64,000 nucleotides of DNA from Pomacea canaliculata. Its lineage: Eukaryota; Mollusca; Gastropoda; Architaenioglossa; Ampullariidae. The stretch spans positions 1-64,000 of the forward strand of contig NC_037598.1 in the NCBI RefSeq assembly GCF_003073045.1, given 5' to 3'. How positions within the stretch are numbered: the stretch's first letter is position 1; each line of letters starts with the position of its first letter. Shown here in pieces: positions 45,400 through 59,249 of the stretch. The notes under the pieces are model-generated. The model was not told the origin of the DNA. It saw only the letters and a list, made by a program, of their open reading frames with translations, and did no database searches. Made by a program: the position numbers and the translations under genes.

Positions 45400-46062
45400 A
45401 ATGCCTAAAGTACTAAAGAACTATGCAACCTACACATCAATGAAGTTAATCAGTTCTTTTGTGAGTGTTTATTTCAGGGCAACATGGATTCTCTTGTTTT
45501 TGATACAGGTCACTTCGCACTTTGTCTTGTTGTCGGTGTCTCTGTCATAAAGTGGAAATTATTATAGTTTTGACCTTTTTCTAAATTATTAGATTGATAT
45601 TCATAATACAACAGGTTTTTGATGAAATCAAAAGTCATTCCTCAACATTTTTTTCAAAAGAAGACATGATAATCATAAATGTAAGTAAACGTTTGCATTA
45701 TTTATGACAAAACCAACGTTTCACTTTGATTTTATTTTGTTTCGGCAAATTCTTCCAGACTAACCCCACGATATCTTTCTTGTAATTGGTGGTCTCCATC
45801 TCTATTTTCTATGTCAATCTCTTAGTCATTTTTTTAAAGTTTATCTCTTTTTTAACAAGAACAAGAACAAGAACAAGAACAAGAACAAGAACAACAGCAA
45901 CAAGAACAGGAGTAATCTTTTTCCCGAACACTCAACTAGAAGCAGGAGGAGGCCAGCAGATGTACTTTGCTGAATGTGATGAACTAAAAGCCACGGCTGC
46001 ATCCCACCTACAGCAAGTTTCAGCGCCATTTTGTGAGCGGCAGATGTCATGTGTCGCTGATC
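45400..46062. other. Intergenic, with (aagaac)n array
   Basis: No gene recognised. An 'aagaac' hexamer array at 45857-45904 accounts for the Thr-Arg-rich and Leu/Phe-rich open frames on the two strands. Confidence 0.6.
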
Positions 46063-48070
46063 TCAGGTGACCAGACGTCCAGCTTTTGACCTCGTGTCCC
46101 GCCTGCTCATGAAATGTCCGGGCGGGACGACCAATGTCCCGCTTTCTGGCAAGTCCATCAATGTCCCGCTTGTCTTTAAAAATCTGAATACCGTAAACTG
46201 ATTCGCATCCGCGCCTTTGTTTTAGCTTTTACCTTTTGGTGGTGTCTTGTTGATCCCGATTTATTTTTCGTTGCTCTGCGGGCTCCGGTGTTTGACCCGT
46301 GACGACAATGACCTGCCGGCCGACATCTTATTGCACGCGCCGCTGGTACATCGCTGGTGGTCGTCTGCTCGTCCCTCGTAATAAAGGTGTCAGCTTCTTT
46401 GGTTACGGTTGTCCAGTGGCATTAACTTTCATCCCTACCCTACCCCACGCCAGCTGACTACACACCAAACCTAGTGATAATGGAATGGACAACAAATAAG
46501 TACACAATGGCTTTCACCTGCCGACTTTGTTGTGTAAAGTGAAGCTTTTTGAAGTCGCTCACTTTCCTTTGTAGGCAGCCTCCCCCTTTGCCCTCTAACG
46601 ACTCCATCAGACATGTCAGTCTGTTATTATTTTTTGTCTTTTCACTTTCTCTGTGTTAGAATGCTACAGACTGCCGATTTCTAACTCTGTTGTACTTGAT
46701 ATAATAATTTTTTTAGAAAATTAACCTAGGCTGATGTTAAAAACATGAAAACAAGTGCATTTTACATTTTGGCAGACGATGCCGATCCAAAGGCATCCAC
46801 AGGCCGAACTTAAGCCCACCCGTGGTATAGAGTTGTAGACTAATGTAGTTTGCTGGGTGATGGAGAAACGGGAAGAGAAAGTTTGATTGTGTCGTGAAGT
46901 AACTATAGGAAACAAGCTCCTCTGACATCTCACTCAGGGCTTAGAGGTTGCGGTGCAAGCGGCGGGCCCCATCCTCTCCATTCACAGAGTGGCCATACAT
47001 CAGTAGCATACCTATCTCTTTACTGTCAATTCCAACTTGCTTGCAGCTCCCCCAAGTGGCACATTAATTCAGAGACCTCAATGCACGAATGTTCTTCTAG
47101 AATCTAGAATCTAGACGGTTCATGCACGATAAATCATTGTGTCCAGCGGCCCTCTGACACCTGGCCCGCTACCCCGACGGCCCCGCCTACCTTCGGCCTG
47201 GAAATTGTAGACTGCAGACTTGAACCTTAACATCTGCAGGTGTAATGCTTGGGTGTTCCGTCTTTAAACCAGAAAAAGAAGAAGGAAAACAATCCACTGA
47301 CCAAGGCCGTGCCCCATTCACAACCGCGGGCCTACACCAGACATCAGACCCTCCTGCCATCTCATCAAGCCTACATCAGCACATTTCCCCTCATCTCTCG
47401 GCATTTCGTCCTCCCGCGTATTTTCCGCTGCCCGGCAGTTAAAGGTGGAAGCACTGAAAGGACTTTTAATAGTGAAGTGCAACAACAGCTAAAATTCGGG
47501 AAGTCTTTGTGAAAATGTTTTTGACACTATCTTGCAAGAACCGAACTTTACAAGGAGATTCATGGTCTATGACAGGGGTGGGCAATTGATTTTCCCAAGG
47601 GGCCGCATGAAAAATTAGGATGGTTTTAGAGGGCCGGACTAATAAAGTTAACTTAGTTTTACCCAATACTGTATATATAGTGCATATACTGGCGGGCGGT
47701 CCAGCGGGCGGGCCGGTCAGAGACAGGAGGCGGGCCAGATCCGGCCCGCGGGCAGGCCTTTGGCCAGGTCTGGTCTATGAAGTACGCTTTCGAAGCAACA
47801 GCCTCGCAAGGTGACGAATGTGCCGGATTATCGTCGATAATTTGTTACAGCGCCTCACTTGCACGTCCTCAAAGTTGGCTGAGCTGGAGATAAGGTATTA
47901 ATATTTATATTTAAATTTAAAAAAAACAGTTTTCTTTTTAAAACGGAATACTGTAGTGGCGTGGACAGATCTGCCGTTGAAAGCCTCACTACTCGGCAAA
48001 AGTCAGAGGAAAGGCTTCTCCCCCCACCTCCTTTTTCGGCTTTCTTTGTCGGTGACATCTGGTCACCTTA
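46063..48070. mobile_element. hAT-like DNA element, 2008 bp, non-autonomous
   Basis: The ends are TCAGGTGACCAGACGTC and, inverted, TAAGGTGACCAGATGTC. They are flanked by a perfect 8-base target duplication CGCTGATC (46055-46062 and 48071-48078), as expected for hAT. No transposase domain could be recognised inside, so it is presumably mobilised in trans or dead. A smaller hAT MITE is nested within it. Confidence 0.85.
47573..47772. mobile_element. Nested 200-bp hAT MITE
   Basis: It starts CAGGGGTGGGCAATTG and ends GGCCAGGTCTG, with internal 'ggccgcatga' and 'ccggcccgcg' motifs typical of hAT MITEs. The perfect 8-base duplication GTCTATGA flanks it (47565-47572 and 47773-47780). It inserted into the larger element after that one arrived. 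Confidence 0.9.
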
Positions 48071-51030
48071 CGCTGATCACATCTCTGTCTGTCCTCCCTG
48101 GTTAATTGTTTGGTTGATTTAGTAGGTTAGTGCTTAAGTACTTCCTCTTTGGAATGTATTCACACTGAGAGGACGTAGTCACGGGTAGGGGTGGGGTGGG
48201 AACAGATGTCACATATATATTTCATTCTTTCCAGCGACTCCGAGCAAGTAGAACAGATGTCACATATATAAAATATATTGAGGACCATTGCTGTATTTGA
48301 TAAACCTAGATTTATCTCTATGACCTATCGAACCTGGACTTGGTGGACTTTATACCACAGAAATTATGTTTGATGTTTTGTTTGTGCTTCTATATCGGCA
48401 CACTTCAATAAACTGTATACAGAAAGGTTAAATACTAGTTTAGCAAAATTAATAATTATAAGTGAAGTGCATGTTGTCTTAAGCCTTAAAAAAGGACTTT
48501 TGTACTCATGAGTTTCTGTTGCTGTATGCTTCATGTTTACATTTGCTACAAAATCGGTTGGAGCTGAAATGATTTAGTGCAAATGCCTGCTCCATTTTTC
48601 TAAAAAAATATTTCTCCCTTGTTATCGCACCTTAGCCCAATTCCAAACATTACTAAAGGAAAGCACCAAAAATCTTCATGGTTTTTGTTTATTTGTTTTT
48701 TCTTTATGTCTTGATATTGATTGAAAGTCCCCACTGGCAAAAAGATTTTCATGTCACCGTTCAAGCAGATTCTTAGAGAACAATACTGTACTACAAGCAC
48801 TAAACTTGTTTGAGTGAAACTGCCGTGCTGTCGGACAAGAAAACGCATTCTTCAAGTTGCCTCAAACCCTGCACTAGACGCTTTCAACAGCACCTTTGAA
48901 CTCTAACCCCGACACTAGACCTTACGAAACGGGGGACGCATCCAAATTCCTTCCACTGCTGGCCTTAGGTACCCCGTCTCCAGCTCCCACCCCACTGGGC
49001 CTGCATTTTGTCAATCATCGGAACTGTTTGACTGTTGTCGCTGTCGTTAACGTAGTTTCAGAACGCGACAGCCAGCGATGTGTTCGACAACGTAAACCTC
49101 ACGTACACCTGTCACCAGGTAGGCTACAAGCTCTGCACAGACATGACAGTCCCATCAGTACCAGCAATAGACAGGAGGACATTCCTGATACAACATACGT
49201 ACTCCAAAGTCTTAAATCATCATATCTCAGTATCTCAATATCGTGAGTATCACTCAGTTGGAGACGTGGAATAGGCAATCCCACAGACACCTGGTTCTTC
49301 AACACCTGTGTGCTAGCAGGTGAGAAAACAAAAGGCATCGCTTTACTTCAAAAGACACTTTACCCCTGTGGTACTATTTAACATCAGATCACAGCTTCGT
49401 CTGAGCTGTACCGAAGAGGTAAATGTTACTAAAGGAAGAAAACGGCTTCCGAAAATTCCCCACCCGTCCTTCTTCTTCATTCTGTTACAATCATTTCATT
49501 CTTTCCAGCGTTCCTTTGTCTTTCCTGTAGTTTTCTGTTTCTATTGAACTAAAAAATTTTCCATTTCTGTTTTATTCAGTCTCTTTCTGTCTTTCTCGCA
49601 CACACTTTTCTTCTCAGAGGTGCGATTTTTATTGCTGTCAGTTAGTGTACTCTTTTCACCCCGTCTCTAATTATTAAGCAATTTCCTTGCAACTTTTAAA
49701 GCATTAACATATTCAGCACATTATCTCCCACGATCACGCCTAAGACTTTTTCCGTCGAGCAAACGTGCAAAGTTTTTATCAGCTCCAAGCATTTGTTTGT
49801 TGTTTACGTGGCTGACGTAATGACCACGTACGATACTGAACAATGTGGGTTTGTTCCTCCCTGTGCTCTGTTAGTTTATTACTTCTTCGAACCTTCAGAC
49901 CCCGCCTGAGAAAATGTAGACCTCCCCTTAACATTGCCCCTTTCGGCAATTACAAACAAGACATTTAAAAAAATTCTTCTCTGTGTGAGTGTGATTAAAT
50001 AGAAAGAAAAGAAAAGGGGAAAAACGTAGATAAAACAATATAAATACAATACAATTTTATATATCTATAACACATATCCAGACATCAATTAACTTAGTGG
50101 TTTGAACATGTAAAGGCTTACTGAACCTAAAAATTCAAGGGAACTATGACAATATTTTTGAGGATGATATGGTGGTGTCGACAATGTCGCGATCTAAAGT
50201 ATCCGTTAACAGGTTTATCGGCTTGTAAGCCTGTATGCTCTTTGTCTATCGGTTTGTCTGTCCGTCTGTCTTCCTTGAGCATGTTTGTTCGTTGATTATT
50301 ATTATTTTATTAGGTCCAAGACTCCGCGCTTCATTCTAAAATGTTTATTGCACTTTTAGCTCAAGAATATATATTTTAGTCTACCATTCATGCACCTCAC
50401 TAGATTAAGGCGTGTCCGTATGTGGAGGACAATGATCCCAGGCAGTTCAATAGTGGGTTTTGGCGGATATCTTTTTTTCGTTCAAATAAAACAATGTAAA
50501 GACACATTCGCTGCAAGCCCAATAAGGCAACAGAGTACAGTCTCGCCCATATCAAGGTTTCTTGATCATCTGATACTAAACGAATTTAACCGTATAAAAA
50601 GGATCTTTAATTTTCTTTTTTTTTTTGAGGACTCACACGCACCTGAGTGACTAGAAATTGTTTCTTTAGCAAACAGGCAAAGTTTAGTTTGTATCACTGT
50701 ATTCTACAGATATTCTCGGCTGTCTTTGTGATAAGCGAATTTGTCTCTGGAGGGATTAGACATGTTGATAGAATAAAAGTATTTACATTTAGACAGTATG
50801 TTTATCGAAGACGTACACGTTTTTTTCGGAATGAGGACATCCTGCAGAGAATCCTATTGGACGAAAGCTCGCATGTTGGTTTGTGATAAAATGAGTCAGT
50901 TACTAAATGAGATTACTGAAAGCGCACGATCGCATTACGTCATACGCACGTGTTAAAATACTGACCAATCGGAGGACACTAGCTTCGAAAGACATGACCA
51001 CACCTATCAACATTTGCAGTTGCTGTGGTG
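48071..51030. other. Intergenic, no confident gene
   Basis: A 19-base 'gaacagatgtcacatatat' repeat occurs twice near 48200 and 48250. One exon-like piece is noted separately at 49050-49118. The remainder is AT-rich with CT-rich tracts, and I see no RNA gene. Confidence 0.45.
49050..49118 (+). other. Exon-like piece (acceptor and donor present)
   Basis: 'cgtagtttcag' is followed by an open stretch reading NATASDVFDNVNLTYTCHQ and the donor CAG|gtaggc. The YTC motif is reminiscent of Ig or sushi modules, but the piece is too short to assign. No neighbouring exon could be joined. Confidence 0.2.
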
Positions 51031-51037
51031 TATATGG

Positions 51038-51178
51038 ATAAAAGCGTCTCCCCTCAGTCAATTCGCACCAGACGAGATCATTTGAGTTAGCTGGCAGTTG
51101 GGAAAAAATATTTTCTCCTGGAAATAGGCTTAACACTGCGTGGAACCCTCTTCGTTTTGGGTCTCATGGCTATCAGGA
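51038..51178 (+). pseudogene. Orphan EB-family promoter and signal exon with lost ATG
   Basis: A TATA-like 'gataaaagcg' is followed 80-odd bases later by a 55-base exon (51124-51178) ending in gtaagt. The length and phase 1 are the same as signal exons B, C and D. The preceding leader ('cagacgagatcatttgagttagc') resembles that of gene D ('gaggagatcatccgagctag'). The first codon is ATA, then GLTLRGTLFVLGLMAIR, a signal-like sequence. No downstream EB exon was found before gene D. Intron-like DNA at 58190-58260 resembles gene D intron 3, so a decayed gene may have filled this interval. Confidence 0.5.
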
Positions 51179-51179
51179 G

Positions 51180-52020
51180 TAAGTAGATTTAATATTACCT
51201 ATTTTACTCTGAAAGGCAAACAATTATAATATTTCTTCTGACAAATTAAAATTTTTATTTCATATCTTAGATCGAGGAATATTTTATACACTGTTCTTAA
51301 GCGCGTGTTTAAAGATAATTTTTGTTAGAACAAAAGAGAGTTCAGGAATTTAACTACAGATGATCATATTTATCGCTTTACGAAGCCGTCTTCTGTGTGA
51401 TGTAATAATCATGTATTAAGGAAAATGTAGATCCATAGCAGATGTCTACTTGCGCGTGTTATTTATTTGTCTTCTTCACTCAATATATCGAGTCTGTTGA
51501 TGTGCTTTGTGTGCGATGTTGATGGACACGCAGAACGACCTTCGTTCCCCTACAAGATTATGTTGACGTGGGTAGTAAAAGTTAACGCACTGATCACTTG
51601 AGTTCAAATCATAACAATGACCGACACTTCCTGTCCCTCGCTGACGTCACACGCTGCAACCTTTGCTAAACATTTAATAAAGAAGTAATAGTATTGAAGT
51701 ATTACAAGCTAAGCTGTTATAAATGAAACTATATAAACCTTTACAAGAAGTGATAAAAGCGAACGCAATGGATATTCCAGGATGTTTAACTATGTGGATT
51801 ACATAATCAACAAATTTAGGTTTTACAGCAGTTACAATTTAAACTGATGCTAGTGTGTGTGTGAAAACAGGGGCTCTGCTCATTCTCTTTTGTCAATAGG
51901 AGAGATGCAGCAAAATATAGCATGGCAGTAAAGGGAAACAATTCGCATGACTCATTATAATGTTTTCTTGGCATTTAGTTTGTGTTTCTTATCCTATCCG
52001 AAATACCTGCAGAGTTCTAT
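51180..52020. other. No gene recognised
   Basis: AT-rich DNA, possibly the remains of intron 1 of the decayed family member at 51.1 kb. A stretch around 51950-51985 ('aattcgcatgactcattataatg') resembles 35280-35310 upstream of the D-like pseudogene. Confidence 0.4.
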
Positions 52021-52700
52021 ACTACAGACGAGGATGCGAATAGACGATTCTAAGTCTAAGGGAGGTAGATCTACTACACAATTGCATTTTGCTTAGTTAC
52101 GTCCCTTGGGTAACGTTCACTGTTAGTTTCCACGTATCCGTTCACTTTGTTTTTTGTTTTTTGGTCTTAAGAAGAAAAACCTGAGAATTTTACCTAGTTA
52201 TAGGGCCTAGACTACTTGTTCTTATTAATTAAAAATATTAAGTATTTCATCAAAATTGTATAAAGAGAAGATTAACATTTAATTACTAGAATGAAATTTT
52301 AATCGTCTCAAGAGGAGTGGTACAGAAAATGTACCCTAAAGTGTGTGTGTGTGTATATATATTCAGGCCTTTAATAGATATCAACTGTGATTATGAAATA
52401 AGATGTCATCTGAGCCCTTTGGATTCTAAATTTAGTTGACGACATATCAGACCGTGAAACTATCTAAAAGATAAGTTTTTCGGACTTCAGGATTGTTGTA
52501 AACGTTATAACTGTTAACACCAAGCACTTTAGAATTCTGAATAATAAAAACTTACTGCTGGTTTTGTGCTTCTCTTAAAATGTTTTCGTAAAATTTGAGA
52601 ACCCTAGCGCTCTATAGAATAGAGGAAAAAGGCCCCTGCAAAAATAGTTTACGATTTCTGAAAAAAGTACTTAAATTAGAATTAATAACGGAGTTAAGAC
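52020..52700. repeat. Dispersed block, copy 3 of 3
   Basis: More diverged relative of 29780-30420 and 7645-8110, same orientation. Confidence 0.65.
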
Positions 52701-53109
52701 TTTCGGAGAGTGATGACACATTGAAAAAATCTTGGTCGTGATAGTTAAGCAGCAATAACTACAACACAACTAAGCTGTGTCGGTTAACTCTCTCTGTTTT
52801 TTTTTTTTTTTGTTGGACAAAGATGCATAATTTCAGCTGTAGAGAAACGAGTTTGTAAGATACAAGGGAGAGCACTACAAATGCATGTTACAAGGAATAT
52901 TTTAGGTCACGTGAATATAAACAGGTCTGACATCAGGAACTGTGTCACTGTTGATTGTTCTTGGATTATGTAAAAGTGTTTAGCGAGGAAGCAAGTAAGA
53001 GGGTGTATGGTACGTATTTTTATCATTCTTTATGATTTTCCTTGATGGCCGCGAGCTTTATTGTTCCCTTATTTCTTTCCGTTCTTTGCTTGTGGCATCT
53101 GTTTACAGG

Positions 53110-53640
53110 GCTAGCTGCCTTGTCACACAGCCTTAGTTGCTGGCTCGGCGTAAAACACAACTTCCACTCCCTCACATTATCTCTTTTATCCTTTATCAAA
53201 GGCCATCACAAAACATTACTTCTCAAAGGAAAATATTATCCTTATTCTGTTTTAAATTTTAGTACTATTTATAATGACCTCAAAATCAACGATTTACAAG
53301 AGCATACTGCGTGACCTACATATCATGTATCTCAATGCGCTTAGAATTCACCCTACTGACCTTACTACTTCGAACTACCACACAGTACTACATACTTTTA
53401 TCAGTAGCTTTGACTGAAGCTATTTTGCGAAACTATTAATTTAATAGTGCATTTAATTTTACATTTTACATGTGATATTTACTGTTAGATTTTATCTTAA
53501 AGAATAAAGTCTGAAACTAAGACTTATTCAGTTCGCAAAGTTAGCTTGTTAGACTTCCTCCGAACATGAATTACATTTGTTGACAACTTTTTTTTCAAGT
53601 TTATTTTACTATGTTTAAAACTGATGTCCAAAGTCACCGT
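53110..53640. repeat. Dispersed block shared with 8125-8630
   Basis: Begins with the SINE-tail-like 'ttagttgctggctcggcgta'. Further on, 53850-54010 matches 30450-30620, so pieces of both receptor-flank copies are interleaved here. Confidence 0.6.
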
Positions 53641-54362
53641 TAAACTCAATCTAACACATTTAAAATAAAGTGAAGTTGACAAGAAAGTTTACAATTTATT
53701 TTTGATTCATATAATCCCAGCAAAACTGTAAAATGTTTACCTTTACGACCCATATCGTGTCCATGGTCAACGTTAAAACATTCTACGTCACATGATATGA
53801 GTGAATTTGCAACTATAAAATATATAAACATAATACAAAAATGAGCATGCCTCTCAACCAACCGAGAATTCTGTTGTTTTGCTATTGTAGAAGACTTCCC
53901 AGTTTAATGTAAGTAGCAAGGTGTGTACTTTTAAAGTTATTTTGCATGGTTACTATAGTTTGACACACGCGCGATGCTATAAATATCCTTTTCGTCATAC
54001 TCTCATTTCTCAGTATCGTATCTATAGAGGTCTCCTGCACCTGCTTAAATTTATGAAGTGTGCTATCTTCTCACATCATGTTCGGAGGAAGTCTAACAAG
54101 CTAACTTTGCGAATTGAATAAGTCTTAGTCTCAGACTTTATTGAGCTTTGTAAATATGTTGCCCTATGACTTTATTATTAAGAGAAAAATAGAACATTGC
54201 AAGATGTATGTAACATCAAGTGAGGACAATAATATTTAGGACATTTGTTAATGAAAACCTTGCAACCTGCTGGACCACATAATGAATTTATTAGTGGAGC
54301 ACCTCTTGAAGCTGTCAAATACACAGAACTGAAGGAAGAAACACTGAGCGTAATTTCCTTCC

Positions 54363-54393
54363 TTCGCTTCTCGGCTTTTTGGCTAAGATCAAA
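54363..54393 (+). ncRNA. U2 snRNA 5'-end relic
   Basis: The run 'tcgcttctcggc' then 'tttttggctaagatcaaa' equals the first 30 or so nucleotides of U2 snRNA (which reads ...GGCCUUUUGGCUAAGAUCAA...) with one substitution. The match stops before the branch-site-pairing region, and an A-rich 'aaaataaaaataaaaaaa' tail follows within 20 bases. It cannot be a functional U2; it looks like a truncated retrocopy or a U2-headed SINE. Confidence 0.8.
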
Positions 54394-54399
54394 GCGATC

Positions 54400-56535
<2,136 letters not shown>

Positions 56536-56539
56536 TTTA

Positions 56540-56890
56540 GATATTAGTAGATATAGGAGATATAAAACTAACCTATAAATTTAAGGCTCCAAAACCCATT
56601 CGTTAATTAATTATCAGCTACGATTCGAACCTGAAACCAACGAGCGCCGTAACAGTGTGCTACGTCACGCTAACAGTGTACTACGTCACGTTAGTGCAAA
56701 ACTCACGTTTCCTGCAGTCAGCACCAATCAGAGGGAGAGAATGAGCCACAGTTCAGAAGCTGCCGTCTGCATTTTTCTTAGTTCTGAAAAAAACTGTTAC
56801 TTTAGTACGAATAACCTTAACTCTCTCTCTCTGGTTGGTGTTGACTGTAGGCAGCGTTGTGAGTTTTGCACTAACGTGACGTACACTGTT
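56540..56890. repeat. Block related to 30680-30960
   Basis: Shares 'gatataaaactaacctataaattta', 'gtgctacgtcacg' and the signal-exon region of the 30.9-kb ORF, but the ATG and frame are lost here. Confidence 0.6.
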
Positions 56891-59070
56891 ATCGGCGCTC
56901 GTTGATTGCAGGTGCGAATTGTAGCAAGTAATTTATTAGCGGAGGAGGTTTGGAGGCTGAAATATACAGGTTAGGTTTATATCGCCTATATCTACCGATA
57001 TCTGCAAAAAAACAAAAAACAAAAACAAAAACAAAAAACAAACAAACAAAAAAAAACAACAACAAAAAACCCCAAATAACTCCGCACACTTAAACAATAT
57101 GTGAAGAAAAGATTACATAAGCGAAAACGGCGGGCTACTGGGCAGTTAAAAAAATAAAGATAAAAAGCTTCTTATCTGAATGATGTTACTGATAAACAGC
57201 TTTTTCAGGTTTTGAAAGAACCTGACGACTATTATTAGAGCAATAACAAGGGAAACAAATATGAGAAACGTTAAGTTTGATTTGAAAACACGTGTAGTTT
57301 TATTAAAAAAGAAGAAGACTTCAACTTAAAGATCAAAGACTTGACGCGCGACTGGCAAAAATCGCTTATCAGTCCGAGTATTGTTACATGAAAGTAAAAA
57401 ACACTCGCTTTCTGGAAAGCTATTACTAATTATTACTATTAGTATCATACTAGGAAGGGAAAGACGATGCAGAATTTCTTCCAAAAGTTGAGAAAATGTA
57501 CTAAAAATAGGGAAACTATTAAGCAATGCCACCTTACTTTCAAATGCGAATTGTCAGACGACTTTGCTCTTTTGTTAGTCGAGAAGTAGGTGGATTTTAA
57601 AGAAAGCTGTAGAGAGTTATTTAGATGACATGGGTTTGGTCTAGGAGAGCTTGTAAAATGCGAGCGCTAGAACGTTGCTACTTTACTCCCTTATCAACAC
57701 CTGTGTTCCATTAGATACCTATGAAATTTTTCACGAAGTCTACTTTCTTTCTTACTTTCTTACTTTCTTTCTTTTATTTTCCTTTTAAAACTTCTACCTC
57801 TTTTCTAAATGGGGTGAAATTTGTGACTGTGGCTAAAAAGTGGGAGAGACATTATAAGCATACAAAAGACCGTGCTGGATCGGACATCACGACCTTTCAC
57901 AGATGCATGCTTGTTGCCATAAAACTCAACTCTACTTGTCCTAATCCTCGTGCTATCATAAACTGTCCTTCACTACACCTGTCAAGTTTTACCTCAGGTA
58001 TCCAACGAGCGCCGTGTGTACTTCCGCCTCATGAGTATCACAGCCTGGTGGGGGACATTTTTTTTCTCGCCAATTTGTAATTATTTATTACAGTTGTGCA
58101 CTCATGTCTGTCGTTTTCCTGCTGTTACTACAAACAATGCTGACATATTGTCATGGTGCTGTGTATGAGTTCTCTTTGTCACGCCTGATTACTACTCTAA
58201 ATAGCATTTAAGCATTTTATAACTTTCACAAATGGTCGAGAACCCTTGACATACTTTCTCTCGATCAAGTAAAGGGAACCTTTCTATTTCGTAATTTTCT
58301 TTAAGTCTTATGTTTAGTAGAACTTTATTATTTTGGTAATAAGACATTGTATTAATATCAAATCTCTATTTATTCCTTTCTTCCTTTTTCTCTTTACTGG
58401 GGGTTTCAGATTGAGTGTTTGAGTTTGCTAATATCTCGTTTATTTTCCCTTGTAAAAAACATTGAGAAGGAAAATGCGATGTATAATTAAATTTAATTTT
58501 GTTACAGTAACATCTTGTAATGTGTCCGTAATAGTCCATAAGAAAGTAATACCAAAATTATCGCCTTAGTGGTTTCAGACATACAAGTTTGTTTTATCCG
58601 TTACGATCATTTTAAGACTGCTGTAAATGTACTTTGATAATCATTTAATCTAGATATGCTACTAATACTACTAATCATAGTAATAATAAAATGGCAATTT
58701 ATAAAGCGCAATATCTCAGTTGTTCATAGCTCGTTGCGCCGAAAAAGATCACAAAATAGTAACAAAAATGTAGAATAAGATCACACAATTTTAAGATGTA
58801 GAACAAGATCACAAAATAGTAACAAAGATGAAGAAGGAAGAACAACGCGAGGACTTGATGCGGGCCGACAGTAAAGGGCGATAACTGTAGATGTAACGGT
58901 GATAACTCCAGAGAATAAGGTCCGTGACATCAGAAGAATACTTGGACGATACTGAGTAATCTTGAGAATATGGAGAAATATCATCATATGAAACTGCAAG
59001 AGGGTGATCATCACTTCAGTTTATTCACTGTAGCTTAAGGTCGCTTTTTAAATAACATTATATACATTAT
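56890..59070. other. Intergenic, possible decayed EB-gene intron
   Basis: A/C-rich tract at 57006-57070 and CT-rich tract at 57740-57785. A short stretch at 58200-58250 resembles gene D intron 3 (63025-63065). The 119-codon frame at 57721-58080 starts in the CT-rich tract and is not supported. Confidence 0.4.
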
Positions 59071-59245
59071 CAGGGCTTCTGCTAAGGCTAAATTCTTTGG
59101 GGTCCCAGGAACCCCTTCTTCGGATTTTTAAGGGGTCCCTGTTCTTCGCCCAAATTTGAAGTGGACCCCATTGATGAAAATTGAAGGGGGCCTCCGAACT
59201 TTTAATGCGTACTGTACGCAATTTTTTGTGTAAGCAGAAGCCCTG
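59071..59245 (-). mobile_element. 175-bp inverted-repeat element, copy 2
   Basis: Inverted relative of 13762-13936, with ends CAGGGCTTCTGC and GCAGAAGCCCTG. A 14-base direct repeat 'attatatacattat' lies immediately before it and, one base offset, after it. Confidence 0.8.
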
Positions 59246-59249
59246 AATT

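Larger units (their letters stand above)
41340..45400. repeat. Palindrome right arm (gene C unit)
   Basis: Inverted partner of 37060-40950. It differs by a foldback element in intron 4, lack of the LINE, and small indels. Confidence 0.85.

Noticed and set aside
54363..54393. Functional U2 snRNA gene
   Set aside because: Only the first 30 or so nucleotides match; branch-site, Sm and 3' stem regions are missing.
57721..58080. 119-codon frame with hydrophobic N-terminus
   Set aside because: The N-terminus is a translated CT-rich tract; no domain and no splice context beyond it.
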